From: Pelargonium x hortorum
Lineage: Eukaryota; Streptophyta; Magnoliopsida; Geraniales; Geraniaceae
Direction of reading: 5' to 3'
Length of the DNA stretch: 64,000 nucleotides
Assembly (NCBI GenBank): GCA_036897525.1
Contig: JAYMTJ010000055.1
Span: forward strand, 1-64,000
The notes beneath the pieces were generated by a model. The model did not search any database. It was not told the DNA's origin and saw nothing but the letters and a program-made list of their open reading frames with translations. A program made the position numbers and the translations under genes. Below are positions 1-13,100 of this stretch, piece after piece (positions within the stretch are counted from its first letter, which is position 1; each line of letters starts with the position of its first letter).

Positions 1-3000
1 CTGTTTAGACGCTTCTCTCTTTGGGAATTCCCTTGGTTAACTCCAAAATTCTTAAGAAGGCAATAAACGAACTGAGGAGTTGGGCTTTAGTTTGGATCTC
101 TGAACAAAGAGAACCCAGAAACCTGATTCTATATAGAATAAAAAGTACACAAAAGCCCCCTTTCCTTTCATAAAGAAAAACCTCACTCTTAACTAGACCT
201 TGTATTAATACCCGCTCTTGTAAAAACACTTCCAAAATACAAAAGAAGGAGTGCTCCTAAGAGTGCTCTTCCCGGCAAAAATTCTTCTTTACTTTTTAGT
301 TTGATCTCTTGAAAAGAAAATGTACTTTACTCGGATTCCTAATTAACTATGCCACTTTTCCTGTTATAATACCCAGGTTACCCTACACCTTAAATGCCTA
401 ACAACGGAAACCTTCTGACTTCCCTTATACTTAAACGGGTACTTATTATTGTCTTCTCTAACTCTAGATCCCGAGCTGCAGAAACAGAAAGAAGAAAGCT
501 ACTTTAAACCACTAGTAAGAGAATAAAAGATCCCTAAAAAATTCTTGCTTGGAAAAAAATGTAGCCGACACCTCAAGGGGATTCTCAAGCAGTTTAAGTT
601 TCCAAGTTATTAAAAGTGGGTTCTCTCGAACTCAAATTAAACAAGCATGTTACTTCCTTTACTTGTGGAATGCCCGTAAAAAATACAAAATCTGATTATT
701 GCTCGATCTCCTAAACAATTTTATAGGGTTTTCCTGTACTATAACACCGAATATGTCAGCACGCGGTTAAGTGTTAAGATACTCGTTAAGCTAAGTGAGC
801 AATTCCTTTGTGTTTTCGATAAAACATGCCCGCGCTACAGCATCTCAAGGGATAAGGTTGTTATTAGTCCAACCAAATTAAAGCTATTACTAAAAAAAGA
901 TTTGACTCAAACTATCATTATATGGGGTATTAGGACCGAGCGGGGAACCCCTTATCGAGACCCAATTAGAATCTTCCTAAGACCTCTTGTTACACTTTTT
1001 GATTAGACTACTAAAAACGAGCAAGAGATATCTTATAAACCTACTACCCAGAGTCGACTTCTTTATCAGATAACGGATCTTATGTAACGGCTACTTTAAA
1101 AGGGTTGGAGTAAGTTACTACACGGGTCGTACGAGTGCTATAGGATATCCAAAAAGGTCTAAATTACCTTTGGAGGTACCATACGCCATCGTTTGACGGA
1201 ATTCCTTTATATATATCCTTTTTGGCTTTCTTTTTCTTTTCTTAAAGGTAAGTCCGAAGTATCAGAAAAAAACAGGTAGTAACAACATAATAGATCTCGG
1301 TAAAAGTCGACCCCCTTCTTAAAAGACTCCTAATTTGGTAGTAAAGGACATTCTAGATAGTGACTTTGGTATTATTCTATTGAATGCTTACCTGTTTAGC
1401 CCTTTCTTCCTTTTCTAAAGTAAGGGTTTTATCAGAAAATATAATAATAATAATAAAAGGAATTCCTTTTAGGTGCCTTATGCCTATAGAGGCTGATATG
1501 CTATTTGTGTAAGGATCCTTTAAGACCCTGTTTCTGAAAAGGATAGCAAGTAGAATCCTAAAGGGCCTCTAACTCTCGATAAAAGAAAGCAGTTATGTAG
1601 CTATAAAAGTTGGAGTTTCTATTTACTTTATTTTCCTTAGTAGAATTCCCTCCCTGCCTTATTCTAGCTTTATAGTTTCTAAATTCCTTAATTATTAAAA
1701 AGGGTAAGTAAAGGGGTAGAGTTTCGTATAGTATTACTTGTGCACAAAACCTTACGCTATAGCACCCCTCTTTTCTTCCGTAAAAGAAGCACCGAATAAC
1801 TGATAAGTACTTTTGGGAAATGAATCGCAGTCAACAATAAGTATAGAGATATCCTTTGTTTATTTATAAGAACTCAGTTTAACAATTTCTTTTATCTGTT
1901 AGAAAGTTATTTTAGTTAAATTTAAATCCCAAAAATCAAAAAAGAGAGTCCGTGTTCTACCTGTTTCTACTTCATTTTTTCTTATTATATATCGGAATTT
2001 CTCTTACCGGCAAACTTTGTACTAAAGTAGTAAGCTCCCGAATGGAAGATCTAGAGTTCCCGTATTAGCTTTGTTTTTAAGGATTTACCTTGTATCTTAA
2101 CTAGGAAAAGGTGTGACTCTTGTGCAATGTAATTCTAGTAAAAGTTATAGCTTTTTTTTTTACCAGAGCTTTTAATTAAGGTTGTATCATATATATATCC
2201 AAGCCCTTTTCAGACTTAGGCACTGAGATCGATAACTCTGATTCTTGAATATCTGTCCAGCCCACGGGTTTGTAATGAAATTTTTTATATTATTCCCACA
2301 AACTGCTCTAAACAAAAGATAGACAGCACTACTTCTAAAGTAAGGAATGCAAAACCTTAATAAAGACTCAATATTAACTAGATCTGAAATGTTCCTAACT
2401 TCTGCTAAAGAATTTGATCTTTTCTATAGCTTAACCCTAAAGTAGCTTTATTATATCTTAGAGTTTCTAGAGTACTACTTGCTACTAAGCCCTCCTTTAT
2501 ACTAATAAAGTACTTAGTTTGTGTTTTTAACAAAAGGAATCCTTAACGGTACGGTACCCCTTTTGTTGACAAGGTTAAGAATTAACTGTTTTTGATTGGA
2601 GTTTTCTATAATAAGTTACAGGTTATTATTTTATTAAATAAAAAAACTATAATAGAAATCTGCTTGGATTCTTTAATTAATGATCAGGAATTTTCTTTAG
2701 GCGAAAATAAAAGGATACCGATTTAGTGACATAAGTTTGGAACATCTTTTTTTAAATTCACCATTTCCGGAGTGCTTACTCAGAATTAGAGTAAAATAGG
2801 GCACATCATGGAGTGTTAGCTCAGCCTTATTTACTTGTTTTGGTTAAACGTTTCTATTTTCTAATAATAATAGAAAATCTTGTAAATATAAGTAGTAGGA
2901 TTCTCCATATAAGGTATACCATCCACTTCTTCTGCTCTTTAGAAGGAGCTCTTTCTGTCTATTGTTATATCATTAAAAGAAGCTTTTATTAAAGCAATAA

Positions 3001-5157
3001 TGCGGACACTCACTCCTGCTCTAGCTCTAGAAAAAACTTATTAATAAGTCTGGGTAGCAGCTCCCCGTTGGCCGAGATCTTATTTATTTCCAAAATAGGA
3101 TATACAAAAAATTTTAAGAGCTCCTTGATATGTAGTAATGCAGTACGTGAGGTCTAAACACGATACCCGCAATTATGATAAAATAAAGGCTTTTGTTGTT
3201 CTAATATATAAGTTTATTCTGTATATAAGTCACAAAAACTACTCATGCAAATAAAGTCATTTAGAGTCAAATTTTATCCAGAGAAATGAAATACTCCTTA
3301 ATATTATAAAAAGCACAATACTTGTAAGTCTCCAGAAGTCTTAATAGGGTTCTCCTTCGCTACGGCAGAACATCTGTTACTAAGACCTCGGATCAGTAAG
3401 GTCAGGTCTCCAAAGTCATTTTTCGTTAAGATAGAATGTATCAGTTACAGAAGAAATACTTGGTTTACAAAAAAAGTATAGTATATACCAAATTATACGC
3501 GTCGTGTTACCTCATCTAGAATAGATTTCTGGTGTTTCCGTCTACTAGGAATTTATATAAAAGTGGACACCTACTTATTCGCTGACGATGGGGGGGTACA
3601 AAGCCTCTCTGAAGACGAATTTCCTTTATTTCAAAGTTATTAAAAGGAGTCCTAACCAATAAAAGGTTTTCAAAAATACAGACTAATTTACAAATTCTAA
3701 TAGCGGGCAGGAAGATAGATCCAGGACCTTACTTTATAAAGTAAATACTTTGTAAATCGGGTTAGAATAAGGGGAGCTACAAGCAAGTATAACCATTTAG
3801 ATAAAATATCTGAGAAAAATCTCACTTGCACAAGCGGGTTCCTTTCAGGATACTTATTTGTCAGTGCTTAGCTAGCCCCTTATTATATTACTTCTCAAAC
3901 GTTTTGAACCCGCCGTGAGGTTTTGCTTAACAGGAATCCCATGAATTTAGCTATCTCTTCTCTAGAAAAAAGACTTCATCTCAGAATCAACTGGAAGTGG
4001 TTTACTCCTTCTCTCTTACTTTTTTGTAAAAAGAGTCTCTCATATTCCTCTCATATTCACTATATAATTTACGAACTTTTAATTTGACTGGGACTTTATC
4101 TCATTTATACTCTAGAAATTGGGCACTCCTGTAGAAGACAAAGAGACTCCAAGCTTGTCTTACGGATTTCGGATTTCATATTATGACTCACTCTGCAAAA
4201 AAAGAGCAAACTACCGTACTTCGCTCAACATTCTCTATTTATTCTACCACTTTATATATAACTTTTAAACAACCTACGAATCACTTGAACTTCATCCTGA
4301 TCTTATAGGAGCTGGTAATTTCTATTTCTATAGAGAAAAAGTGCACTTAAAAAGATATCTTTTATATAGGTTATTTATAGAGAGCTTCTTAGTACCATTC
4401 CAGAAACAGAGGAGAAGGAAGGTTGACAAACACTTAGTTTATAGGGAAGTTCTTACTTAGTTTAGAGAGTCCCTATTTCAAAAGTAATAAAAGACTCAGA
4501 AGAAATATTAATACCAAGAAAACCAAGGCTATCTGTCAATGAGCTTTCCCAAGAGTTTTTTAGTAAAATAGCTATTCCCGGGGTTTGTATTACTAGATTG
4601 TTCTAGATTGTTTCAATTCCTTGTAATATGGATGGGTGTAAAGGAACAAGTCTGGAACTAAAGGGCAATTTCCTAAAAGGAGAAACACCTCTCCTGAGAC
4701 GCTAGAAAGCACCCTTTAAGGCACTATCCTAAGTTACTCGTATCCTACTAAATTATACATTTTAAATAAATAGTTTGGAAAAATGTTATAGAATTAGATT
4801 TCTTAATAACTAACTAAGAAAAAAGACTTTACAGATCTGTAGGCTTTACTTTATAGATACTACTTCCTTAACCTGGATCCAAAGAATGTTAACTAGATTG
4901 AAAAGTAAGAGGAACAAGAAAGCAAATCTCCTTATCCTTTCCTTTCTCTGCCGTAACTCCATAGAACAAGAAGACAGAAAGCCGCTACTCCTTGTTTTTA
5001 TACATCCCTTCACTTAAGTGTAAGCGGAACTAGAAAAACCCTTTCTACAGGAATTCTTTGTTACTATCTAATTTTGATTGGGAATCCTACAGAAGACATG
5101 TAATACATGAGCTCAAACCCATATTATATAAGATAAGAGAGCGGATTCCTAGCTTTA
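1..5157. other. Gene-free AT-rich spacer
   Basis: I see no credible gene here. The longest frame on either strand is a 76-codon minus-strand stretch near the left edge with no recognisable motif, codon signal or conserved context. The texture is homogeneous: A/T runs, many short palindromes such as GGAATTCC, and occasional imperfect doublets. No tRNA cloverleaf, intron end or rRNA motif was recognised. Confidence 0.6.
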
Positions 5158-5344
5158 TTGGAGCTTTGGAGTTCTTGTATTCTATAGTTATAAGAATTAT
5201 TAAATATATATCAGATAGTAATGTAAATAAATAATAATAGATAGGATAGTTATAAGGTATATTCTTATCTAGGTATTGTTTTATATTATAGTATAGGAGA
5301 TAGCTCTTTTTCTCGACTGGAGCAGAGCAAGAGAGGGTAATGTA

Positions 5345-5410
5345 TTAAGTAGTTTTAAGATATACCCACTTACGTTATAGGCACGCCGACTTCTTATGAC
5401 TTCCTTGACT
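5345..5410 (+). repeat. Diverged dispersed repeat, copy 1 (partner at 19.24 kb)
   Basis: About 50 bases here align by eye with 19243-19300 at roughly 70 percent. Both contain TTATAG followed by a CAC-rich step and then the shared TTCTTATGACTT. The 19-kb copy sits just downstream of an Ala/Lys-rich frame copy, so this may be a worn outlier of the same composite element. The match is short and was found by reading rather than by alignment software. Confidence 0.35.
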
Positions 5411-5560
5411 CAATGTCTTAACCTTCTTCTTTATACCTACCAGTCTTCTCTTAGTATAATAATACCTCCAGTTAGAATTAGAATACTATTACGGAATAAA
5501 TAGGATATACCCTTACCTAGACGACTTAGTATGCGAGCTACTGTAGAGTACACAGGATAG

Positions 5561-7105
5561 TCCTCCTCTTAGGGATTTTTATTGTTATTTGCAAGTAGAA
5601 AAGGAAATAGGTATTACTTTGTACTTGTCAATTTGCCGGTTAAAATGTAATTAGAATCTAGAGATTTGAATTTGTTCCTATAAAAGGCATTTTGAAATTA
5701 TATTGTGCCCCTAATTAGTAGGAAAAAGTACTCATATGTGTGAGCTTCCTATCTAGCGGGACTCCCTATCCTTTCCAAATCAAGCACACAGCGCATTACA
5801 TACAATGAGCACAATATCTCTTTCTTTTTTAACTTCCTCCCGGATGTTTCTGGGTTCTCCTCCTAGTTCGCTTCGTTTTACTTAACAGCTTTGTTTGTAT
5901 AGTGAGGAGCTTTTTAAGATACGTACGGTACAGTATTAGATCCTTTATTAGTTATTTATAAAAAAGGGTAAATACTGGATTCCTACCAGGGTACTTGAGG
6001 AGATTAAACCAGCAAGCTCCGTAAACTTGTTGGGCATTCTATAAGGGGTTGCTTTCTTACTACTAAATTGAATTTATGAATGTTTTATAAAGGGGTCAAA
6101 AAGTATCAACCACGGGTGGACAGGAAGTTTGTTAATAAGAACCTAGTTTTTCTGGAATGTTTGTACTAAAACTTTTATAATATCTAAACAAATTGAAGAT
6201 TATAAATTAAAAAAAGAGATTCTTGTTTAGCCCTATGCCTTTCATTACAAAGTACTAATAAGGATTTCTTGAACTTTTGACCTAAGGATATCTAAGGAAG
6301 TCATAAAAGTTTTTTTAGCTAAGAATATGTCTAGTTAATTGATCGCATCTAAAGCTCGTAGCCTGTAAATGCAAAATATGAGTCTTCCTTTTATTAAAAT
6401 TCAGAAGATTGAGTATTATAAACTCCTGTTCAAACTGTTACCCCGTAATAGGATAAAGTCTTAGGCATTTAAGCGTAAAACTGATGAGAAAGGTTCGCAT
6501 TAATAATATCCCTATCCCGTAATTCTACCTTTTGGTTCCTTGTTTAAGGACTTCTATAATATAAGGATCGGCTTATCTAAACTTGTTCTTCTGGGATCCC
6601 TCAAATCTAGGATTAAGTAAAAGCTTAAATCTATAACAAGCACTTAAAGAGGCTCTCCTTTACTAAAAACTTGTAAAGAAACGGGTACTTTATACGAGTT
6701 CTTTATGGGAGGACTTCTAGATTTTTATTACAGCTTATAAAGAAAACTACTAGAAATAGAAACAAGTAACTCGCCCTTTATCTATTTAAGCTTACTGGGT
6801 TTACTAAAACAAGTACAAATGCAAGGCTAAGTAAAGGTCTAGACCCCCGTATTACAGAAACCCCATTAAAAGCCTAACCCCGAGTGGTCTTGGTCTTAAG
6901 CCGTTTCTTAATACTTGGGTCTTGGTTATTGAATTTAGTACCTGGTAGAGGTGTATAGGGGTTACTTACTATACTTAAGATAGGCGGTATTTTCCCTGGA
7001 TAATCTAATAAGCAAGATCCTTTATTTGAAATGCTATAAGGTAGAGGGTCCAGTATTACGGATTTCAGAATGAATTGCAGGAAAACGGGGTCTATTAACC
7101 CATAC
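5561..7105. other. Gene-free spacer
   Basis: No reading frame with coding character, no tRNA and no strong repeat was recognised. Composition is the same as in the first 5 kb. Confidence 0.55.
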
Positions 7106-7132
7106 GCAAAGGTTCGAATCGTTTTACTCCAG
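7106..7132 (+). pseudogene. 3' remnant resembling mitochondrial trnQ-UUG
   Basis: This 27-nt stretch matches the T arm and 3' acceptor strand of the seed-plant mitochondrial tRNA-Gln(UUG) as I remember it. It carries the T-loop box GGTTCGAATC and ends in TTTTACTCCAG. One T-stem position is mismatched (G where C would pair). No matching 5' acceptor strand (TGGAGTA), D arm or anticodon arm could be found in the 80 bases upstream. It is therefore at most a fragment and cannot give a tRNA. A chance match to a T arm plus acceptor of this length is unlikely but not excluded. If real, it supports a mitochondrial origin for the window. Confidence 0.45.
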
Positions 7133-10100
7133 TATAATGCCTAGCTAGATACTTGTCATTTTAGTGAAGAAACTTGTTCGTAAACAGATATATCTGCTAA
7201 ATTTCTAGTATACTGAGTCTAATGGGTTCCCGTCAATCAAGTGAAAGTTATCTATGAAATACATCTAACAAAGCACGAAATCTCGGTAAAATAAGAAGTA
7301 CAACCTCTTATCTGCAACCTTATTATATAAGTTACAGAATCTACAGTTTTATAAATACTATAGACCTTAATAGCAGTTAAAAGAGTTCCTCTTTATTTGC
7401 TACGGATAAAACCCCCAATACTCTCAAAAAAGATAAAGTCTAGGATAGAGCGAATGTCCTCCACTCCCGGGTGAAAAGCTCAAACTTAATGGGATTTTGC
7501 TTTGAGGCTAGTCATTTTACCAGTTCTATGAACTTTGATACAGGGCTCCCACCTTTTCTGGCAAGAGAATTTCAGGTATAAAAACACTCCTTTTAAGGAA
7601 CTGAAAAGCTATTACTACTAACTTCCTGACTTCGTTAATATCTATACCCGCTTTACTAAGACCTATCTAGTCCAATCCTTAACTCCCAATCAGCAACTCC
7701 CAACCCTGGAAACGCACTGAATAATACCGAATTAGGGAATCCCTAGTGTTTTTGTAAAATGGGTAGCTTAGTATAAGATAAAGAAATCTGGGATAGTGGT
7801 ATATAGAACTTCGGTATTTAATTAACTACTTAAAAAATCTATGTAGATATAAAAGAAAGTCAAAACTGCGGGACAAGGTAATAGTTTTTTCTGTAACTAT
7901 TTAAACGAAGGTCAGGCCCACACTGAAAGGACACTGAATCCTTTAAGGTTTTATCACATACATATAGGTAATATGCGAGTTAGCTTGTAGTAACCTACCT
8001 ATTCAGCAATACCCCATTTCTAACTTTATTACTACTAAAAATTAAGCCCACGAATAAGCTATGAAATTATTAAGTAGGCAATGCGCGAATAAAAGTTGGA
8101 TACCTTTAGGAGTCTTAATAAAGATAAAGGAAAACCCTTCTAATATCTAAACTAAAGTCGTATTTACTGATTAGCACGGGCATACTTTTTAAATACACGA
8201 GAATGGGGTATGGGGTTACATATGTATCCAAGGGAAATATGCTCTGAAAAACAGTAATCCTCGGGTCCCTCGTGACTTTACCTGAGTATTAAAGTATTCC
8301 ACCTGAGTATTAAAGTATTCCCTATTACACACTAAGTTTTTCCATTTAGTATCTGCTGAAAGCCGTTTTTTTTTACCGAACAGCTCCACCTAGAGCACCT
8401 ATCGCTTTAGGGTTTTAGCGCTACTACATTTACTACTTCTAATCTAATAAGTACCCCTTCTCGTTTATGAAACCTATATTAAATAAAATAACAGAATCTT
8501 ATCTTTTCGGTCCTTATGAAACTTTTATATAGAACAAATGAGAGCACTTATAAAATCCCTTATTTACTAGCTAGCCTGGGTTGGTTTTCCCTTCTTACTC
8601 TCTTTTTATTATAGTAAATTCCTATGAGCAACACTCCTATATCTTATAACATTTTCACTCTATTTAGCTTTATTTAATTGTAGGTAATGAATTATATTAT
8701 AGCAAGATTTCCGCACGCTAATAAAATAAGGTACTTCATCATGGATCTTCTTACAAAAAGGATGTCAATCTCTAATAAAATAAAGAGTGTATTGATAGAG
8801 GAAGCCCGTGTTAAAGGTTCAAGTCGCAAAAGTCGATCCATGTAAACACAATTATAAAGACTTCTTATCTCTCAATTTCAGGCCTAAAGCCGGATAGTGG
8901 TATAGTTTTAAAAAGAAAGCCTCTTTTGATTAGGTATTCCTCGTGTATATAAGCGTAGCACTTAAATACAGTTTGTAAGTTTCTTTTTACAAGTCCCTGT
9001 TTAACGGATATTTATACGTAAATACGGGTATTCAAGTCAAGGCCCAAAGTACTTTTGGCATCTCAAAACAGACATCGAAATAAAGACATTCATAAAGCAA
9101 GCAATTATGCAAAGCTACAGGTTCGCCCAAAAAGGGGGAAAGAAAAATGGGTGTCCTAGAGATTCGGAAGTCTTGATCTAAATGACACAGTAGACTACAT
9201 TGGTACAGGAGTAAAACGATGTGCGTATTCACTTATTAGTTTGACCCCGGATCCCTTCTATAAAAATCCACTTTGTTAAGCGGAAGCCCGAAGATTTACT
9301 TTCTTTATTGTATGTACAGGAATTCCCGGTAATTCGATTTGATTGATACCTTTTTAGGACTGGCAAGAGATATATACATAAGCATGGGTTACTCTCAAGA
9401 AAAACACTTTTTGTTAGGTAGTCCAGTACCTTGGTTCCAGGATTTCTATAAAGAGAACCCTGTATTCAATTTCTAATTTTAGAGATTTAGAGCGCCCTCT
9501 CTTAACAAACAGGATTCTGTGTAAATACCTTTTAGCCGTCCATAGATTTAATGTTAGGGTAGTTATTGTAATTAAGGGATCCCTTTTCAATCCAAATATC
9601 TTTCTTTGTTAGAGTACATACAAAGCGAGAAGTTGCCTATATTCCTTATCTCTGAGAAAGACTCGCTTAGAAGCTCTTGAATCTTTTCTTTGAGTATAAC
9701 TTGTTTATTCAGGATTCTCAGGATTCTAGGAAACGGCGTTAATTTAAGAAATAGAAGGAAATACGTACCTGACAGTTATACTCTATTTTTGTCTAAAAAT
9801 AAGGAAGCTTTAGCATTTTTGACTTGAGCCGGCTTATTCGTGAGTTCTATCAAAGTCATACATGAGAGACCCGGAGACTCCTTAAGGAAGGCGTTGTTCG
9901 TAATTGTCAAGCTATACTGTATCCCTTTTCCTAGCTATATCCGCTGTTCTCTTAATGCTCTAATTAAGGCCAGTTAGTAAATTAAGAATCCAGGGATAAC
10001 GAGATATTAGAGAAAAAGACAGAGTATTAGTGCTATAAAATAAGGGAATCCCCCTATATTTCCTTTTTGTAAAGCTAGAATAATAAAAAATCTTTTTGAA

Positions 10101-13100
10101 TAGTTGACTCACTGCTTACTCTAAAGAAATACGATATGAAGTACTCCATTCGAAATTATCCAAGATTGACCAAGATACCATTACAAAAGGGGCATACTAT
10201 TGTTTACGGTATAAAGATGAAAACCTTTATTCTAACAGATATATGAAATACTATAGTCTTGATAAGAACTCGGGGACATTTTCTTCTGCTTATTGTTGCC
10301 CAGTCATTAATTAACAAGGAAACAAAATCTAAGGCATTTTTTAGTTAGTAATAAGGGGGGAGTGTTTTCAGTTTATAAAAGTAGAATACAGGCTTTTGCT
10401 ACTTTTTAATTCACTTTTTTTTTGGTAAGAGAATTCTTTTAAGTAGAAGGTAGAAGAAAGAGGTAAAAGGTATCCAATTACTAGAACGCTAAACTAGTGA
10501 TAAACGAAAGAATTTCTTAGTGCAGCTATGTAGCTATAAAGTAAGGCCGTAGGTGTAGTATTCTTAAAATGATGCAAAAGTTGAGTACGAAAGTGTTTCT
10601 AATAGTTGGAGTTGGGAATTCTTCGGCAGTAATACTGTTCGAAGGCTAAGGTGGAACTCTTGGTGCAATTTGGTAAGTAGTAAAGGCTTCTTTTAACACA
10701 ACGCGGGGCCAAGGCTATACATTATGAGAGACAATTGCCCAAAGGAGCTCCTGGTATATAGGCCTGGGGTCTAAAATCTTTATATAGGGGATTTCTATTG
10801 ACACTTTTAAGATTACCCTGTTGAGTTAAGGAGCGTAGCTAAAAGATATAGAAATATAAGGAATCCCTCAAAGTCAGTAAAAATTAACACATTAAAGGAG
10901 TCAAACTCTTCTCGTGACTATATAGAAAGGTTTCTTCATTAAGAAAAGAAACTAGGACAAAAAAACTACCTCCTTGATTTTAGATAAGAGTACCTGGTAG
11001 AGCTAAAGTGACTTATATTCTCGAAGAATTCTACTTTTTGAATATAAACCGGGTTAGAATTTCCTTTCAAAATTGTCGGCACAAACTTCAAAATAATTAA
11101 TTAGGTTAAACCCCCAAAACTCCTATAGCCTCTCTTTTTGGTATATTCAAAGTTATCTAATGGGAGATCAAGGGATCTTACACTATGCTGCTTAGCAGTC
11201 CTCATCTAAACAAGTAATATCTTTCGGGCTTCCATTCGAAGAGACTCAAGACTTTTTTCCTAGAAAATCCTCTACAATATTGCCTATTAATGTCCTGAAA
11301 GTTTGAGTTTGTATACCAAAAACCAGGTCATTTTTAGTAGTAAGCCACTCAGTTTAGTAGGCAAGGTGCGGTAAACCCTCTTCAAGAAGGTAGAAATGAA
11401 ATTAAGGGCTAAAAAGTACTCAAAATTCTTTCCTTTTTTGAATTACCCGGCAGGTTTTGCTAATATGTACTAAATAAATCTATAACCCGAAATAGTTCTA
11501 GTTCAGAAGTTCAGTATGAACAGAGTCTTGCTAAGCTATTGAATTAGTATACTCTTTCTTAAAAAATAAAGCTATTTAATTTAAACCCCTTGTTTTCCTA
11601 TCTCTCTTATGAGCTGAGCTCTTTACTAGGGGAGCTTCCGGATTTATGGATTACTTTTGAAATCTTCTATTAATGAATACCCTGGTGTTAAGACACAAAA
11701 TAAATTATATTGTAAAAACGACTAGCGCTACCCATGGAGAAACCCTTTGAAATAATACTGCCTGGGAAAAGTCCCTAACTAAAAGAAATGCATTCAAATA
11801 TAATAGCAACCAGGAATTTCATTAGATTGTAGTTTATTATTACTTAGTATATTTCTCGGTAAATTGAATCTACTCCACTAAAGAATCCAGTAAAATATCC
11901 TCAGAAAGTCTGGATATTCTGCCTTTTTTCTTTCTATGATTATTTTTTTAATAACCCCTTTTAGTACTTCGAAAGAGTTGTTATGACAAGTAACCCAAGT
12001 CTTTCTTAAGGGAGTGCTCCCGATATTCAAGTAGTTTTTTTCCCAGGGATCACTGATAAGAGTTACCCATTTTAACAAAATGGGATAGGATATCAAATGC
12101 AAAGACTTTCCTAGTAAACGAGTATAGGGGTGCCTTTTTTACTGTAACAGAAGTCCTAGGTTGCTTTAATGGAAGTACCCTCCGTTTAGAGGCAAATGCT
12201 TAGATCTACTCTAAGTGGACTTCGGTTCTATATCAGTTAATGTTATTAGAGTACGAAGTCTATTACTGAGAAATAAATCCCGGAAATGGAATTTTTGAAA
12301 AAATTTTAATTGGTAAGTGTGGGTCGAATACTCCCTATACTTGTCAGGACTCTTGTTTTTTAGCTTCGTTTAAATTGAAGGGCACTTATGGATAAAAAAA
12401 AAGAAAAGATTTACGAATAACACTTTATAGTAACTTGTGCTAACCCGGGCTCTAAATATTGGTCTTTTAAACCGTACCTATATTCTTATTCTAAAAGGAC
12501 ACGCAAAAATACTGTTTAATAAAATTATCTCAGACTGAGCAATTGAATCCGAAATCCTTGACTACAAAAAAGGGGCCTCGTCTATTCGGCAAGGTATATA
12601 ATATTCGTATAAATTCTAGTTCTGTTATAAGATAAGACCAGTTTGTCCTTAAGGTTTCCTGGGCAATCCTAAGAACTTTTATAAGCTTTGTTAGTGCCAT
12701 TTATGCTTTGGTATTCCTATAAAATCGTAGGGTTTACTTTTATGAGAAAGGTATTGGTCTAGTACCTAGCCTTTAACACGAGCCTCGCCGGTTGCTAAAT
12801 CTATGATTATTAATTATACTAATAATATAGGGCGCTAAGACGGTCTTTAAAAACGGGTACTATTTGTTCTTGATTTAATGAGGATCGATCCTAAAATGGC
12901 TTTAGCTGAGAGGCTAGAAACTCTACTAATTGAATAGTAACTCAGTAAAAGTTGGGATTTGAGCAGACGAAGACTCCCTTTCTATCTCGGTGTGGGAGTT
13001 AAAGTCAATTCTCAGTCCTTAGAAAAGTGATACTACCAGGCCCCGTTATTTTTTGTAGGAAGCTTTTTTTGATACCTCGTTAGCATTAGGTAATTCCGTT

